In this document: positions 1 through 10,007 of the stretch, piece by piece
Layout: each line of letters starts with the position of its first letter
How positions within the stretch are numbered: position 1 is the stretch's first letter
Source: Azorinus chamasolen
Taxonomy: Eukaryota; Mollusca; Bivalvia; Cardiida; Solecurtidae
Direction: 5' to 3'
Length of the DNA: 64,000 nt
Assembly: GCA_963576725.1 (NCBI GenBank)
Contig: OY755237.1
Coordinates: 58,767,873 to 58,831,872 of the forward strand
Position numbers and translations under genes: made by a program
The notes under the pieces: generated by a model
Told to the model about the DNA's origin: nothing
The model's input: the letters and a program-made list of their open reading frames with translations, nothing else
Database searches by the model: none

Positions 1-52
1 ATAAAAACCGCTAAGGTTATTCATAAAGTGATCGCATTAGAGGGGTTCTACT

Positions 53-94
53 GTAGTAATAGTAGTAGTAGAAGTAGTAGTAATATAAGTAGTA

Positions 95-158
<64 letters not shown>

Positions 159-200
159 CTAGTAGTAGTAGTAGTAGAGGTAGGAATAGTTGTAGTAGTA
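53..200. repeat. (TAG)n microsatellite
   Basis: Almost pure TAG/AGT trinucleotides for about 150 bp with a few interruptions. The apparent poly-Tyr ORF over it is an artefact of the repeat. Confidence 0.97.
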
Positions 201-291
201 GCAAGAAATAGAGTATATCGTTTTCCCAAAATGCTTGTTCAACGTTGACTACTTCTGATTGAAAAGCTTTTGAGAAACTATTGATCGTGTG

Positions 292-360
292 TCGAACAGC
301 TTAGATCCGGATGCGGCGCCGAGTCACTCGGCATATTATATGTATTCAAGCCGTTTGCAA
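292..360. repeat. Family-B hairpin
   Basis: Core GCCGAGTCACTCGGC with outer AACAGCTTAGATCCGGATG and a worn right arm. Preceded by the usual AAAAGCTTTTGAGAAACTAT leader. Confidence 0.65.
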
Positions 361-924
361 TTGCGACCCAGACCACGGTTACCAGAAGAAGAGTTAAAAG
401 TTACCTTTTGTGTTTAAATTTCCTCCACGCTGCGAAAGTTAGATGTGCCACTATTTAACCAATGGCCCACTTCAACCCTTTGTCTTCCAAGCCAATTCTA
501 CCAGCTTAAGATGTTCTTTGTATTTACTTGAAAACGCATTCCTTAATCTAATTATACAACCTAATAGTAAGATTGCCAACTGTTAGGATGGTGATGAGAC
601 GCAAAGTTACATGACGTCGCCTCTATATCTAATATGTTTGGAAAGGTTATCACATGTGTCCATGACATTGTAAGAGTCATTGATAGGATGTACACTACAG
701 TTGTGGTGGTAGCATATCTTGATAATAACCTTTGCTGAGATAACCTGACTTTTGCCATTCATGTATGCAAGATATCGCTTGCCAGTTCGACACTCGTATC
801 TTGCAGCATTGACCATTTGCCTGTTGCAGAAGCCTTTTGGACTACGTACTTAGTACACCTAATGGGACGGATACAGTAGGATCCGTCTGATTAGTGTCTG
901 TCGTTTGATTATAGAATTGCATTA
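361..924. other. No recognisable feature
   Basis: Unique-looking sequence with only short ORFs. Nothing coding, structural or repeated was recognised. Confidence 0.5.
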
Positions 925-1104
925 AATCACCCTCTAAACCAGACTCTCGGTTTAGTATAAATATCGGTCTTTGAGACAGATGGAAGCTTAATGCACGAGC
1001 TTTCTGCACTACTTTCATCCTGCATTAAGCAGCAACCTTCCTTAAAGTATCTATTGTAAATTCTTCACTACTAAAATTCCGGTTTTGATGGATTCTACAT
1101 TATA
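925..1104. mobile_element. Family-C element, diverged
   Basis: Contains CCCTCTAAACCAGA near the left end, AGCTTAATGCACGAGC and TCATCCTGCATTAAGCAGC inside, and TTTGATGGATTCTAC at the right. The arms no longer pair well. Confidence 0.5.
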
Positions 1105-1764
1105 TACCATGACCACTCTATCCTATGTTTATATACATGTACAGTTATAAATTCATCAGAATATTATTCATGTCATTATATTCTCATATGAATATTTATA
1201 GTTATAGTGTTAACGGCTTCATATCTAGTGTCCCCAAGAAGAGTGTATGCAAAAGGTACAGGCCCAGACCAGATCATATTCCCAAAATGTGCAGAAAGAC
1301 ATAGGGTGAAACGACAGTTTCATTTAGAAATCTTATTTCGACGAGTTCATATTTCGACGGGTTCACTGAATAATCAACTCTTTACCCCAAAAAATATATG
1401 TATACGTCATAAATGGTATCACGAATATTAATTTTGAAATTGCCATATTAAAACAGAAACTATTTGCCATGGTAGAAACTATATAATCATATCTATATTA
1501 TTTCACAAGCAAACAAAGCCGTCTGATCTGGGTCTACTCTATTTGCAAAGACAGTAAAAGGCGTAGTATTTATGAAGGAAAGCTTCAACTCTCTAATAGT
1601 AAATATCGATACTGGGATCACCTATGCATACAGTTTGAATTTAGATTAGGTACCGAGTAACTCGTAACCCCTTTGCCATATCAGGACCCAAACCTTTTTC
1701 ACTGATTGTTTTTTAAACAAAGGTAAGATATGTAAAGGTGAACATTTAATAACACCATACATTG

Positions 1765-1970
1765 TGCAGATAACAATACTCAGAGCAACAAATACTGAAC
1801 TCGTCATTCCTCCACCAAACCCTATGTTTTGACCACTCTTTAGAATCGTCTCTTCGAGACGATTCTGAAGAATGGTCATAGCATAGGGTTTGGTGGAGAA
1901 ATAAAGGAGTTATTCTTTTAAAATGTTTAAATTTACGCATCTTATCTGGACATCTGAATATGTGACAGTG
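1765..1970. mobile_element. Family-D palindromic element
   Basis: Palindrome 1806-1902: TCCTCCACCAAACCCTATG, GACCACTCTTTAGAATCGTC, apex TCTTCGAGA, then the inverse. Flanks common to other copies follow: ATTCTTTTAAAATGTTTAAA and ACGCATCTTATCTGGACAT. Confidence 0.75.
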
Positions 1971-2385
1971 ATTTTTGTTTTCATTTTCATTTTCTTTCAC
2001 GACCATGATCATAATGTAAAGCAGTGTTAATCCTGATGAGACACAGGATGACCGAGAGCCAAGCTATTTCAAAAGATTGTCACAAACTTATCAACCCAGG
2101 GCAGTAATACGTGTCTGTAATCATGCCCCTTGTCAACACGACATGGTCTGTTTTATCTGCAACGGAATTAATTCGTTCAATTCTAAGTTAATTCCTCAGT
2201 AACGCATGCCGTTTATTTTAATTCTAAAAGTACATTTTTGTGTTAAAACAGAAACAGTGCTAAGGCTGAAATATTTTGAATCCTAATTAGCAGCGGAAGA
2301 GGTGTCTCATCAGGGTCCAAATGGTTTTCAAATGTCATCAAATACTAAATAACAGTAGAACATGTCCTAGGCGATCATTCATTTG

Positions 2386-2550
2386 TCAGAGTCTTAAAAA
2401 GCTGGTGGTTGCTTAATGCAGGACAGAAGTAATGCAGAAAGCTCCTATAGGAGCTTTCTGTATTACTTTTGTCCTGTATTAAGCTACCACCTGTCTTTAC
2501 ACACCCATAATTAGACCTGTTCGATTGCCGCTTAAGATAGGTTCTACTAT
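2386..2550. mobile_element. Family-C hairpin element
   Basis: Arms GGTGGTTGCTTAATGCAGGA and inverse close on AGCTCCTATAGGAGCT at the centre. The right side continues to GCCGCTTAAGATAGGTTCTA, but the left terminus is worn. Confidence 0.7.
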
Positions 2551-3009
2551 AGTGTTGAAATGGACAAACCTTACTCCACTGTAAAAAAAACCACATGTCT
2601 GTTCCAAATGTGGATCTGGTGACAGTTTGATTACCTCTGAATCGATCAAGCCTTTGGTCCGAGTGTCAAATAGATCTACATCATAATGAGACAAAAGAGA
2701 AATTCTCATCTGGATCTAAGCTGTTTGCAAAATGCGAGTCATCTCGAGGACAGCGGGGGAAGGGTTAATAAATGAATCTCACCAACTAGTCTGCATACGT
2801 GACACTGCATTCGCAAGAAGGCGCCTTGGGAACCAAGAAAATGCAATAGAAAAACCGAATCTTTGCACTAATAAATATTCCACTTCACCATTGATTAGAA
2901 GAATGCGTTTTATCCCAGATTGGCAGATATTGATGGTCTCATTAACGCTAAATGAAATTGTTGGAAACAAAACAATCTCTCCAAATGAAGCAAATAAGAT
3001 ACAGTAAAC

Positions 3010-3172
3010 TCTGTCTTCAGCGACCATTAAACCTTAGGTCTAGTGTTAGGTTTTTGAGACAGGCACAGCTTAACACAGGACAAATTATATGCAAAACGTT
3101 TCTTCAGGAAAGGAAAGAATTATATTTCTTCTGCATCAAGCTACTGCCTTCTCTTATATACTCCCATGTTTA
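3010..3172. mobile_element. Family-C element, diverged
   Basis: Recognised by TTTTTGAGACAGGCACAGCT and TTCTGCATCAAGCTACTGCC on either side of a lost apex. Confidence 0.4.
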
Positions 3173-3662
3173 TTAATTATGTTATCGGCAAATACAGTTT
3201 TTATTGTACAAGTCTGTTTTAACTTAATCCCGCTAGTCGCGGCTTGACTCACATTTGCAAACAGCTTGGGTCCCGATTTTGCATCTCCACAGCACCTATA
3301 CTATCAGCCAATAGTTTCTCAAATCGGATCGAATCGGAACCAGTCAAAACTGAAACAGATCCAACTGGAGCAAATGTTCTGTTCTTCACTGTAGATTAAG
3401 GGTTTACAAATGCATATCGGTAAGTGTTCTGTTGTTTGATTTGCTTGAGTAATAGTCATCACCCATTATCTTTTAAAATTAATTAAAGCTGGAGCTTTCT
3501 CACAGATTTCGAATTAATAATTTACAAAATTTCAAGTAACAAGATTGAAACATTAAATATTGACAGTATTATTGAATGGGCTTTGATTTGATTACTTTCA
3601 CAGGCTAAGAGCGATGACTCATTAACTCTTGCGAAGCCAATGGCGAAACTGAGACGACTTTT

Positions 3663-3730
3663 GTAAACAGTTTGGATCCGGATGAACCGCCGAGTAGTTC
3701 GATGTCTCATCAGTACCCAAGCGTTTGAAA
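3663..3730. repeat. Family-B hairpin
   Basis: AACAGTTTGGATCCGGATGA pairs with TCTCATCAGTACCCAAGCGT; the GCCGAGTAGTTCGAT apex is imperfect. Confidence 0.65.
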
Positions 3731-3799
3731 CAAAATATTGTTAATATTCAAAATTGAAGCAAGCTATAAGTTTTGGATCTGACAAAACGTGACAGCGAA

Positions 3800-4035
3800 C
3801 GGATTACGCCTTTCTACGTCTTTGCAAATAGAGTAGACCGAGATCAGACGACTCCTGTAGGAGCCGTCTGAACAGGGTCTGCTCTGTATGCTTGTGATAC
3901 AGTTATGATTTTTCGAATTCTGCCATGACCAAAAACTCCCATGTCCACGAGCTTATAATATTTAATCTAATTGATATTAATCATGGCTTTATTTCTTACA
4001 TGAATAATCATGGCGTAAAGAGTCAAATAGATAGA
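3800..4035 (+). mobile_element. Family-A MITE, near full length (~235 bp)
   Basis: Hairpin core 3821-3893: TTGCAAATAGAGTAGACC and GATCAGACGACTCC pair with GGAGCCGTCTGA and GGGTCTGCTCTGT, apex CTCCTGTAGGAG. It is followed by a distal half with GCCATGACCAAAA, a TAATT run and TTTCTTACATGAATAATCAT. This layout (core plus distal CATGAATATTCAT module) defines the family. Confidence 0.75.
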
Positions 4036-4097
4036 TGAGACTTTGGGAAAAATCATTGTCCCTTGTCCCTCTGTCCCCGGTCTTACTCTCGGTTATG

Positions 4098-4165
4098 AAA
4101 AGCTTGATTCTAGATGGGACGCCGAGTAACTCGGCGTTTCACAAGGATCCAAACTGTTTGACACT
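4098..4165. repeat. Family-B hairpin
   Basis: GACGCCGAGTAACTCGGCGT is a perfect inner stem; AAGCTTGATTCTAGATGG faces CAAGGATCCAAACTGTTTG. Confidence 0.7.
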
Positions 4166-4205
4166 CGGTCAGTAGTTTCAACAAAACTTTGGTCGAATTG
4201 AAGTA

Positions 4206-4409
4206 CAGCAAAACCTCTCTATAACGGCCACTAAATTGTGTTAATTAGTTGGTATTTATGGCAGGTGGCTGCTTAAAGCAAGGTTAAAGTAAAACAGAAC
4301 GCTCATATAGGAGCGTTCTGTTTTACTTTCACCTTGCTTTAAGCAGCCACCTGCCTTAAACACAAACTACTTGATGTGATTTAGTAGCCGTTATAGAGAG
4401 GTTTTACTG
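4206..4409. mobile_element. Family-C pogo-like MITE, full palindrome (204 bp)
   Basis: TA dinucleotides flank an element that starts CAGCAAAACCTCTCTATAAC and ends with the inverted GTTATAGAGAGGTTTTACTG. Pairing continues inward through GGCAGGTGGCTGCTTAAAGC and AAGTAAAACAGAACGCTC to the centre, so nearly the whole element is one inverted repeat. CAGT ends with TA target duplications fit pogo/Tigger-type non-autonomous elements. Confidence 0.85.
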
Positions 4410-4830
4410 TAGTCGCAACTGCACGAGATTCACAACTGAACAGACATGATCACAACGGGGTAAGGGGTAAGTTCGGTGATCTGCTAATTGCAGTTTAGTA
4501 TTCACAGCAAACCTAGATTACGGCTGAAAATAAGACAGAGGTTCGCCTTGGTTTCAGATATTAAGGGACATGATTTTCAATCACGGAAATGTGAGGCAAT
4601 CAGATTAAACAGGAAGAGAATTTAATCTGCGTTTGAATCTCAGCGGACGAAACGACGCATTTCTGAAACAGAAGCATTTTCATTTGCGTGATTGTTTTGT
4701 TGATAAATAGTTTAAGGTATTGTTGTCAATGCTTGTCACATTTTCGAGCTTTAGTGGAAGTTTTAATCACACTTAACCCGAAGCCTGTCGAATAAAAAAG
4801 TCTGTTCAACAGAAAAACAGGTAAAAGTGA

Positions 4831-5045
4831 GTACTCAAATACTAAATTAGTCATTTCTCCACCAAAACCTATGTGTACTCAAATACTAAATTAGTCATTT
4901 CTCCACCAAACCTATGTTATGACAACTCGTTAGGATCCTCTCTTCGAGACGATCCTAAAAAGTGGTCACAACATAGGGTTTGGAGGAGAAATAAAAATGA
5001 TATTCTTGAGAATGCTTTAAATTGCGCATCTTATCTGGACCTCTA
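4831..5045. mobile_element. Family-D element with duplicated left arm
   Basis: The 44-bp stretch from GTACTCAAATACTAAATTAG through CTCCACCAAA occurs twice in tandem (4831-4874, 4875-4918). The palindrome proper is 4898-4991, then TTGCGCATCTTATCTGGAC. Confidence 0.75.
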
Positions 5046-5130
5046 CTGCTCAAACTCTGTTGCATATATTAATATTTTGCTTTAATTTACTGATTTGTTT
5101 AATGTTTCTGGAAACTATCGATTAAATATC

Positions 5131-5200
5131 AAACAGTTTGGATTCTGATGAGACGCTGAGTTATTCGGCGTCTCATCTTGGTCCAAACTCTCTGCAAATG
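5131..5200. repeat. Family-B hairpin
   Basis: AAACAGTTTGGATTCTGATG and AGACGCTGAG face TTCGGCGTCTCATC and TTGGTCCAAACTCT. Confidence 0.7.
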
Positions 5201-5429
5201 ATAAAAATAATTCAATATCGTTGGATTACAAGATAAAGCGGATTTCTGGTTGACTCAAATATCTTAAATGATTCCCTCGACATGCTTTCAAACTAAAAGA
5301 AACAAACTAAAATTAAGTAGTTTGGCGCCAAATAAATTTCGACTGAAAGCAATGTCATCTGCATTGACTTTCAGAGTGATTTGCCTTCAATTACTTCTCT
5401 AAAACATAACTGGTTTCAAATTGTGTGGA

Positions 5430-5580
5430 CCCTGGTGGACCCTTCATGCATGTCAAAAGTAATGCAGAAAGCTCCTACAGGGGCTTTCTGCATCACTTTT
5501 ACCCTGCATAAGGCCACCACCTGCTTTTTAAGACTCTTATTTTCTATAAATGAATGGCCGCTTAAGAGAGATTCTACTGC
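5430..5580. mobile_element. Family-C hairpin element
   Basis: Arms AAAGTAATGCAGAAAGCTCC and inverse with apex CTCCTACAGGGG. The right end reads GCCGCTTAAGAGAGATTCTA, then CTG. Confidence 0.65.
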
Positions 5581-5639
5581 AGTTTGCCAAAAGCTTGATC
5601 GAATCATAAGTAGTCTAAACAGGACCAGGTGCACATATG

Positions 5640-5890
5640 GTACTTTTTCGAATCGAGGTAAGAGGTAACCCTTTACAATATAAATATTCATGTAAGAATA
5701 ATGACGCAATGTATATTAATTAGTTTAATCTGAATAACAACACATGGACACGGGAATTTATGGCCATGGCAGACACTGTAGACACTATATCATGCCATAA
5801 GCAAACAGAGCAGATCCAGATCTGATATAGCTCCTACAGCAGCCTTGCGAACTTGGTTTACCCTGTTAAAAGGCGTAGACGGGCATATTT
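5640..5890 (-). mobile_element. Family-A MITE, reverse orientation
   Basis: The distal module (ATATTCATGTAAGAATAATG) comes first, then GGCCATGGCAGA, then a core with AGCAAACAGAGCAGATCC whose right arm is decayed. Confidence 0.55.
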
Positions 5891-5899
5891 ATGGAGTAA

Positions 5900-6590
5900 A
5901 TGGTATTCAGTTTTACAAAGTGACAGCAACTGAATTCTCTCTCGCTTTGTTCACAATAGTCAGGAAACCGTCCATGTTGTAGCCTTGATGGCATGAGTTA
6001 CCTCTTCAGGACCTCTTTAGGACCATGGGATAATGAAGTCAGTCATCATGTGCTGTAGTTGGAGGCTTACCGACCGAGTAGATTGGACCAAACGATTGCA
6101 TGATTTACTACCAAACGTAAGATGTAGGGTCACATCTTACCTGAGTTTGGCTGAGATTTGGTTTTACGACAATGCTAATATGCTGTCGGTGTGGAACAGG
6201 CAAGGGACACTTTCCTGTGAAGGTAGTGTATATATGTGCGAGTGCGAAATTTAGTTGTGCTTCTGGTGCTGCTGTGCACTTTCGTTTATTGTATAATAAT
6301 AAGTTGTTAGGGAAATTATTGACCGAGCGTCAAAAGGTTGTATCCTGACCTGGATCTACACTGCTTGCAAATGTCATATGTCTAATATAGTCGGTTCCTG
6401 CACATTAAGGGTTAACCCATTGTCTGATAAATACTCAGGTAAGAAATAATGACATTGTGAATATTCATTAACTGTTCATTTCGCTGCCAAATTATGTCGT
6501 CTGCAAACTTTGTCGTCTGCTATAATTTTCATTTCTACTTTCTTCACTTTTGTTTATTTCTAAAAAAAAAAAACAACGTTCACAGTAACA
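5900..6590. repeat. Dispersed repeat, diverged
   Basis: The stretch 6140-6260 (GGTTTTACGACAATGC, ATATGCTGTCGGTGTGGAAC, AGTGTATATATGTGCGAGTG) resembles 30050-30190 at low identity. The rest is unassigned; TAATGACATTGTGAATATTC near 6450 is a family-A distal fragment. Confidence 0.4.
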
Positions 6591-6642
6591 GGCAGTTTGG
6601 AAGCTGATGAGACGTCTCATTTGGATCCAAACAGCTTGCATA
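6591..6642. repeat. Family-B hairpin, apex deleted
   Basis: GATGAGACGTCTCATTTGGA: the stem closes directly on itself without the CCGAGTTACTCGG apex. Confidence 0.65.
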
Positions 6643-6649
6643 GGTAATC

Positions 6650-7130
6650 ACAGTTGCGACATTGGCAGCGAAAGAGTTAACAGACACATTTTATAATGGA
6701 GCATAAACATATGATTTTTTGCAGTGGTAACAACGTAAGAAAATTTATTGTAAACTCTCTTGTGGTGTCTATTCTGTTTGCAAAGATGCCTCTATCAGGT
6801 AAAGGGTTAATTGTAGGCAGAAAAAACCCATTGATCTTGGTTTCTTAGTAAATGAAATAAAACCGGATTCATAGGTTGCACAGATAATAAAGGAAGATAT
6901 ATAACCATTACAAATATGAATACGAAATGGTTGAAAGTGTTGTCTCCCTTTGCGTATTTCAATTTGCTCCAATTTTCTTTAGCCGATGTGAATGATACAG
7001 AGATGCATTGGTTCAAGTCTATTTATTTTAATGACAATTACATGCATCAAGATTGTCATTCTAATATATTTTGAACTCTAGTTTGTACATGTGTTACATT
7101 TGTTCTTGTACAAACGCGGTATAGAATAAT
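6650..7130. other. No recognisable feature
   Basis: AT-rich sequence with short overlapping frames on the minus strand that lack splice or family support. Confidence 0.5.
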
Positions 7131-7133
7131 ATG

Positions 7134-7323
7134 CAGTAAAATCTCGATTATTCGAACACTAAAATACGTATTATTATCGACCTTTAAGACAGGTGACAAC
7201 TTAATGCATGGTGAAAGTCATGTAGAATGATCTTTGTGACTTTCACCATGCATTAAGCAGACACCTGCCTACAAGGGTCTAAATTCGTCTATACAGAAAC
7301 TTCGAATAATCGAGATTTTACTG
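7134..7323. mobile_element. Family-C MITE, second terminal subtype (190 bp)
   Basis: Ends are CAGTAAAATCTCGATTATTC and its inverse, unlike the CTCTATAACGG ends of the 4.2-kb copy. The inner arms (GACAGGTG, TTAATGCATGGTGAAAGTCA) resemble the inner arms of other C copies. Confidence 0.8.
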
Positions 7324-7754
7324 TAATATACTGTAATGTTTCGCTAATACGAACACTCATAGAAGTATAGTTCTGAATTATCAAGACAAGTTGTAGCTTA
7401 ATTCACTTTGAATATTTAGCCGTCAAAGGGTTAAAGGTTTTCAGCACAGGACACCGCGGTCACTTTAACTGTATCAAACTGAGTAGACTCAGATCCAAAG
7501 CTGACTCTGAAGTAATAAACCTTCTGTGTTTGAGTCTGAGTTTTATTGCAAGTATCGTATGCGTGATAATGAAATCAGCAAAATAACATTATGTTTATAT
7601 TTTAGGGGCTGGATTGTGACTCTGCTTTTAAAACAGACTAAGTGTTTGATTAATACCTTACTAGTACAGTTTTAAACGTGCAAATGCAACATCAGATCTT
7701 GGTCTACACTATACGTAATGATCTAAATCTTACCGTCAGAACTACAGATAAAGG

Positions 7755-7930
7755 TGCGACTTCAAATACCAAAATCGTCAATTATCCACCAAACCCTATA
7801 TAGAGACCACTGTTTAGAATCGTCTCGAAGAGACTATTCTAACCAGTGGTCGCGTCATAAAGTATGGTGGAGAAAGAAAGGAGCGAGTATTGAAAATGTT
7901 TTGATTTACACATCTTATCTGAACATATGT
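7755..7930. mobile_element. Family-D element
   Basis: TATCCACCAAACCCTATATA, TTTAGAATCGTCTCGAAGAG and the inverse GGTCGCGTCATAAAGTATGG; the right flank has TTACACATCTTATCTGAAC. Confidence 0.7.
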
Positions 7931-8089
7931 GTAACAATGTACAACCTGAATATCGGGACACCCGTCTGTCCCTCCATCGTTTTGTAATGCTAAAGATATC
8001 CATTTGGCACCGTGCTGATAATTTAAAATGGAGCACATGCACTAGCAAACAGTGTTCACCTACAAGAGTAGTTTGATCTGGATCTGCAA

Positions 8090-8335
8090 TATTTGTTATA
8101 TCCATCATTCCATAGTTACGTCTTTTATTGCCTTTGCAAACAGGGTAGACCAAATTAGACGTGTTGGAGCCGTGTTATATTTGCTTATGCAATTACATGT
8201 ATATAGATTTGATACTACAATTTCTGCTATGTCCAAACGGTCATGTGTTCATATACATGTACCATTATAAGTTTCAGCTCATATTCGTTCGTGATGTCAG
8301 TATTTCTTACATACATTTCTTTCATGTATGCACCC
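8090..8335 (+). mobile_element. Family-A MITE, decayed core
   Basis: TTTGCAAACAGGGTAGACC and GTGTTGGAGCC are left of the core; the distal part ends ATGTCAGTATTTCTTACATA. Confidence 0.5.
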
Positions 8336-8339
8336 ACGT

Positions 8340-8810
8340 ATTTAGCATAATTGCAATATGTTCCCCAAGAAGCGCTGATAAAATCTTACCTCCAATGTCT
8401 TGAAAAATGTTACAGTCACAATATAAAACCTTTGGCCGTTTCTCAAATTAGTGTGATGCATATACTTTCCTCTGCAAATATCTGAACAGAAGTGTTCACT
8501 CATAGTTATACTGCAATTTATGGTAACAAATCAATTCCGTTTTATTTCCTGAGCAACAGCTTGCTTTATATTCACCAATACGTTCTCGGGTTCATGGCTA
8601 ATCTCAACCATGTTTGGTTCAATCCCAGTTTCTACTTCTTTTTGTGCAGAAGTTGAGGCTCGGCAAACCATGTTTTGGGATAAAACTTACTTACGAGTTT
8701 CATGAAGTGTCTGTGATTCAAAGCCTTGTGCAATATATACGTGCATATTGGTAGCTGGCTGGATTGAATGGCATGTTAACCAATAGTCCGCTATTCGTGA
8801 CCTGGCTGAC
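8340..8810. other. No recognisable feature
   Basis: Unique sequence apart from short family-B leader-like stretches near the right end. Confidence 0.45.
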
Positions 8811-8814
8811 ATTG

Positions 8815-8880
8815 GCAAACAGCTTGGACCCAGATAAGACGCCGAGTTACTCGGCGTAACTTCAGGATCCAAGCTGTTTG
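8815..8880. repeat. Family-B hairpin
   Basis: CAAACAGCTTGGACCCAGAT and GACGCCGAGTTACTCGGCGT; the right arm is TCAGGATCCAAGCTGTTTG. Confidence 0.75.
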
Positions 8881-9023
8881 AAGCTATGTCAAACCTAACC
8901 GCCACAATAGGCACTTGAATTGAATTATGCAATATACCCTATTACCATGTACAAGAGTAGGTGGGAAACAGTGTATGTACATGTACAGTTACGCAGTACA
9001 CATTTGAATTGAATTTTGAAATA

Positions 9024-9237
9024 CTGTAAAACCTCTCTATAACGGCCACTACATTTAAACAAGTATTGTGTGTCAAACGCAGGTAGCTGCTTAAAGCAAT
9101 GTAAATGTAAAACAGAACGCTCCTATATGCTCCTATAGGAGCGTTCTGTTTTACTTTCACCTTTCTTTAAGCAGCCACCTGCCCTAAATACCAAGTAATT
9201 AACACAATTTATAGGCCGTTATAGAGAGGTTTTACTG
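9024..9237. mobile_element. Family-C pogo-like MITE with duplicated centre (214 bp)
   Basis: Flanked by TA. The left end is CTGTAAAACCTCTCTATAAC and the right end its inverse. The centre carries two tandem GCTCCTATA segments before AGGAGCG, so the apex was duplicated after the palindrome formed. Confidence 0.83.
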
Positions 9238-9418
9238 TATACCCTATTACCATATACAATAGTAGGTGGGCTACAGCGTATGTACAGTCACACAGTAGGC
9301 ACTTGAATTATGAAATATACCCTAATTACCATTATAAGCGGGCAGGGGGAGATTTACAAATCAGCCCCGTACTTCATTACCAGTGCAGTTATATTTCTGG
9401 CCCGTCCGCATCGGGTCG

Positions 9419-9495
9419 CGCTAGATCGACGGTGTTTCATGTATCCTCTGTGTGTTTGTGACGTCATCATTTTGTGTGTCATCTAAATATAGTAA
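9419..9495 (+). repeat. Terminal sequence flanking satellite array 1
   Basis: About 77 bp containing CTAGATCGACGGTGTTTC, CCTCTGT and a CRE octamer TGACGTCA at 9461-9468. It recurs in reverse orientation at 26144-26216, outside the other satellite array, with only a few differences. The two copies face each other across 16.7 kb. Confidence 0.8.
9461..9468. promoter_or_regulatory. Full CRE octamer
   Basis: TGACGTCA, the palindromic CREB/ATF binding site, inside the inverted terminal sequence about 80 bp upstream of the degraded ORF at 9549. Function is inferred from motif identity only. Confidence 0.3.
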
Positions 9496-9548
9496 CGTTC
9501 CAAAAATAGCTACGTTTTAGCGGGATTTTACTATTTAAAAGGAAAGCA

Positions 9549-9694
9549 ATGGACGACGGACAGTGGCCACCACCTTGTTTGAAAAACGCCAAATGTGACG
9601 ATCAATTCTCTACAGGATACCTAGAAACTGACAAATAATTGGAATTTTTGCTGGAATCATTTAAACGTGTATCGTTGTATACATTTGTGTCCTG
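9549..9694 (+). pseudogene. Degraded short ORF downstream of a CRE-containing terminus
   Basis: From ATG at 9549 the frame reads MDDGQWPPPCLKNAKCDD, runs to an in-frame TAA at about 9636, and then stays open as LEFLLESFKRVSLYTFVSW up to a possible donor TG|GTAAGA at 9695. The coding-like continuation after the stop suggests a former first exon broken by one change. It lies between the inverted terminal sequence at 9419-9495, which holds a perfect TGACGTCA, and the first satellite array. Its phase does not match the exon at 14039. No family was recognised. Confidence 0.25.
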
Positions 9695-9831
9695 GTAAGA
9701 TTGTTTCTAGATTTAGTTTTAACCCTTTCTCTCTTCTTTGTTTGTTTTTCCAAATTTCAATATCTACTGAATATTCATAGGTAAAATAACATTATAGCCA
9801 GTTTAAAGATACAGAACTATGGAATTCCATT

Positions 9832-9908
9832 AGCGAACACAGCAGACCCTGATCAGGCGGCTCGATCCTATAGGAGCCTTCTGATCTGGGTCTACTCTGT
9901 TTGCAAAT
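9832..9908. repeat. Family-A hairpin core
   Basis: AGCAGACCCTGATCAGGCGG pairs with CTTCTGATCTGGGTCTACTC, apex GATCCTATAGGAGCC. It is about 100 bp from the start of satellite array 1. Confidence 0.75.
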
Positions 9909-10007
9909 GCATGAAAAGGCGTTAATATGAGGGAAAGGGTTAAAAGAAATCGGGTTGGGTTTCCAAAATTTCATCTTGTAACATATTGTAAGACCTTTCA
10001 TTTTGCC

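Noticed and set aside
17..229. Poly-tyrosine ORF on the minus strand
   Set aside because: Pure consequence of the TAG trinucleotide microsatellite.
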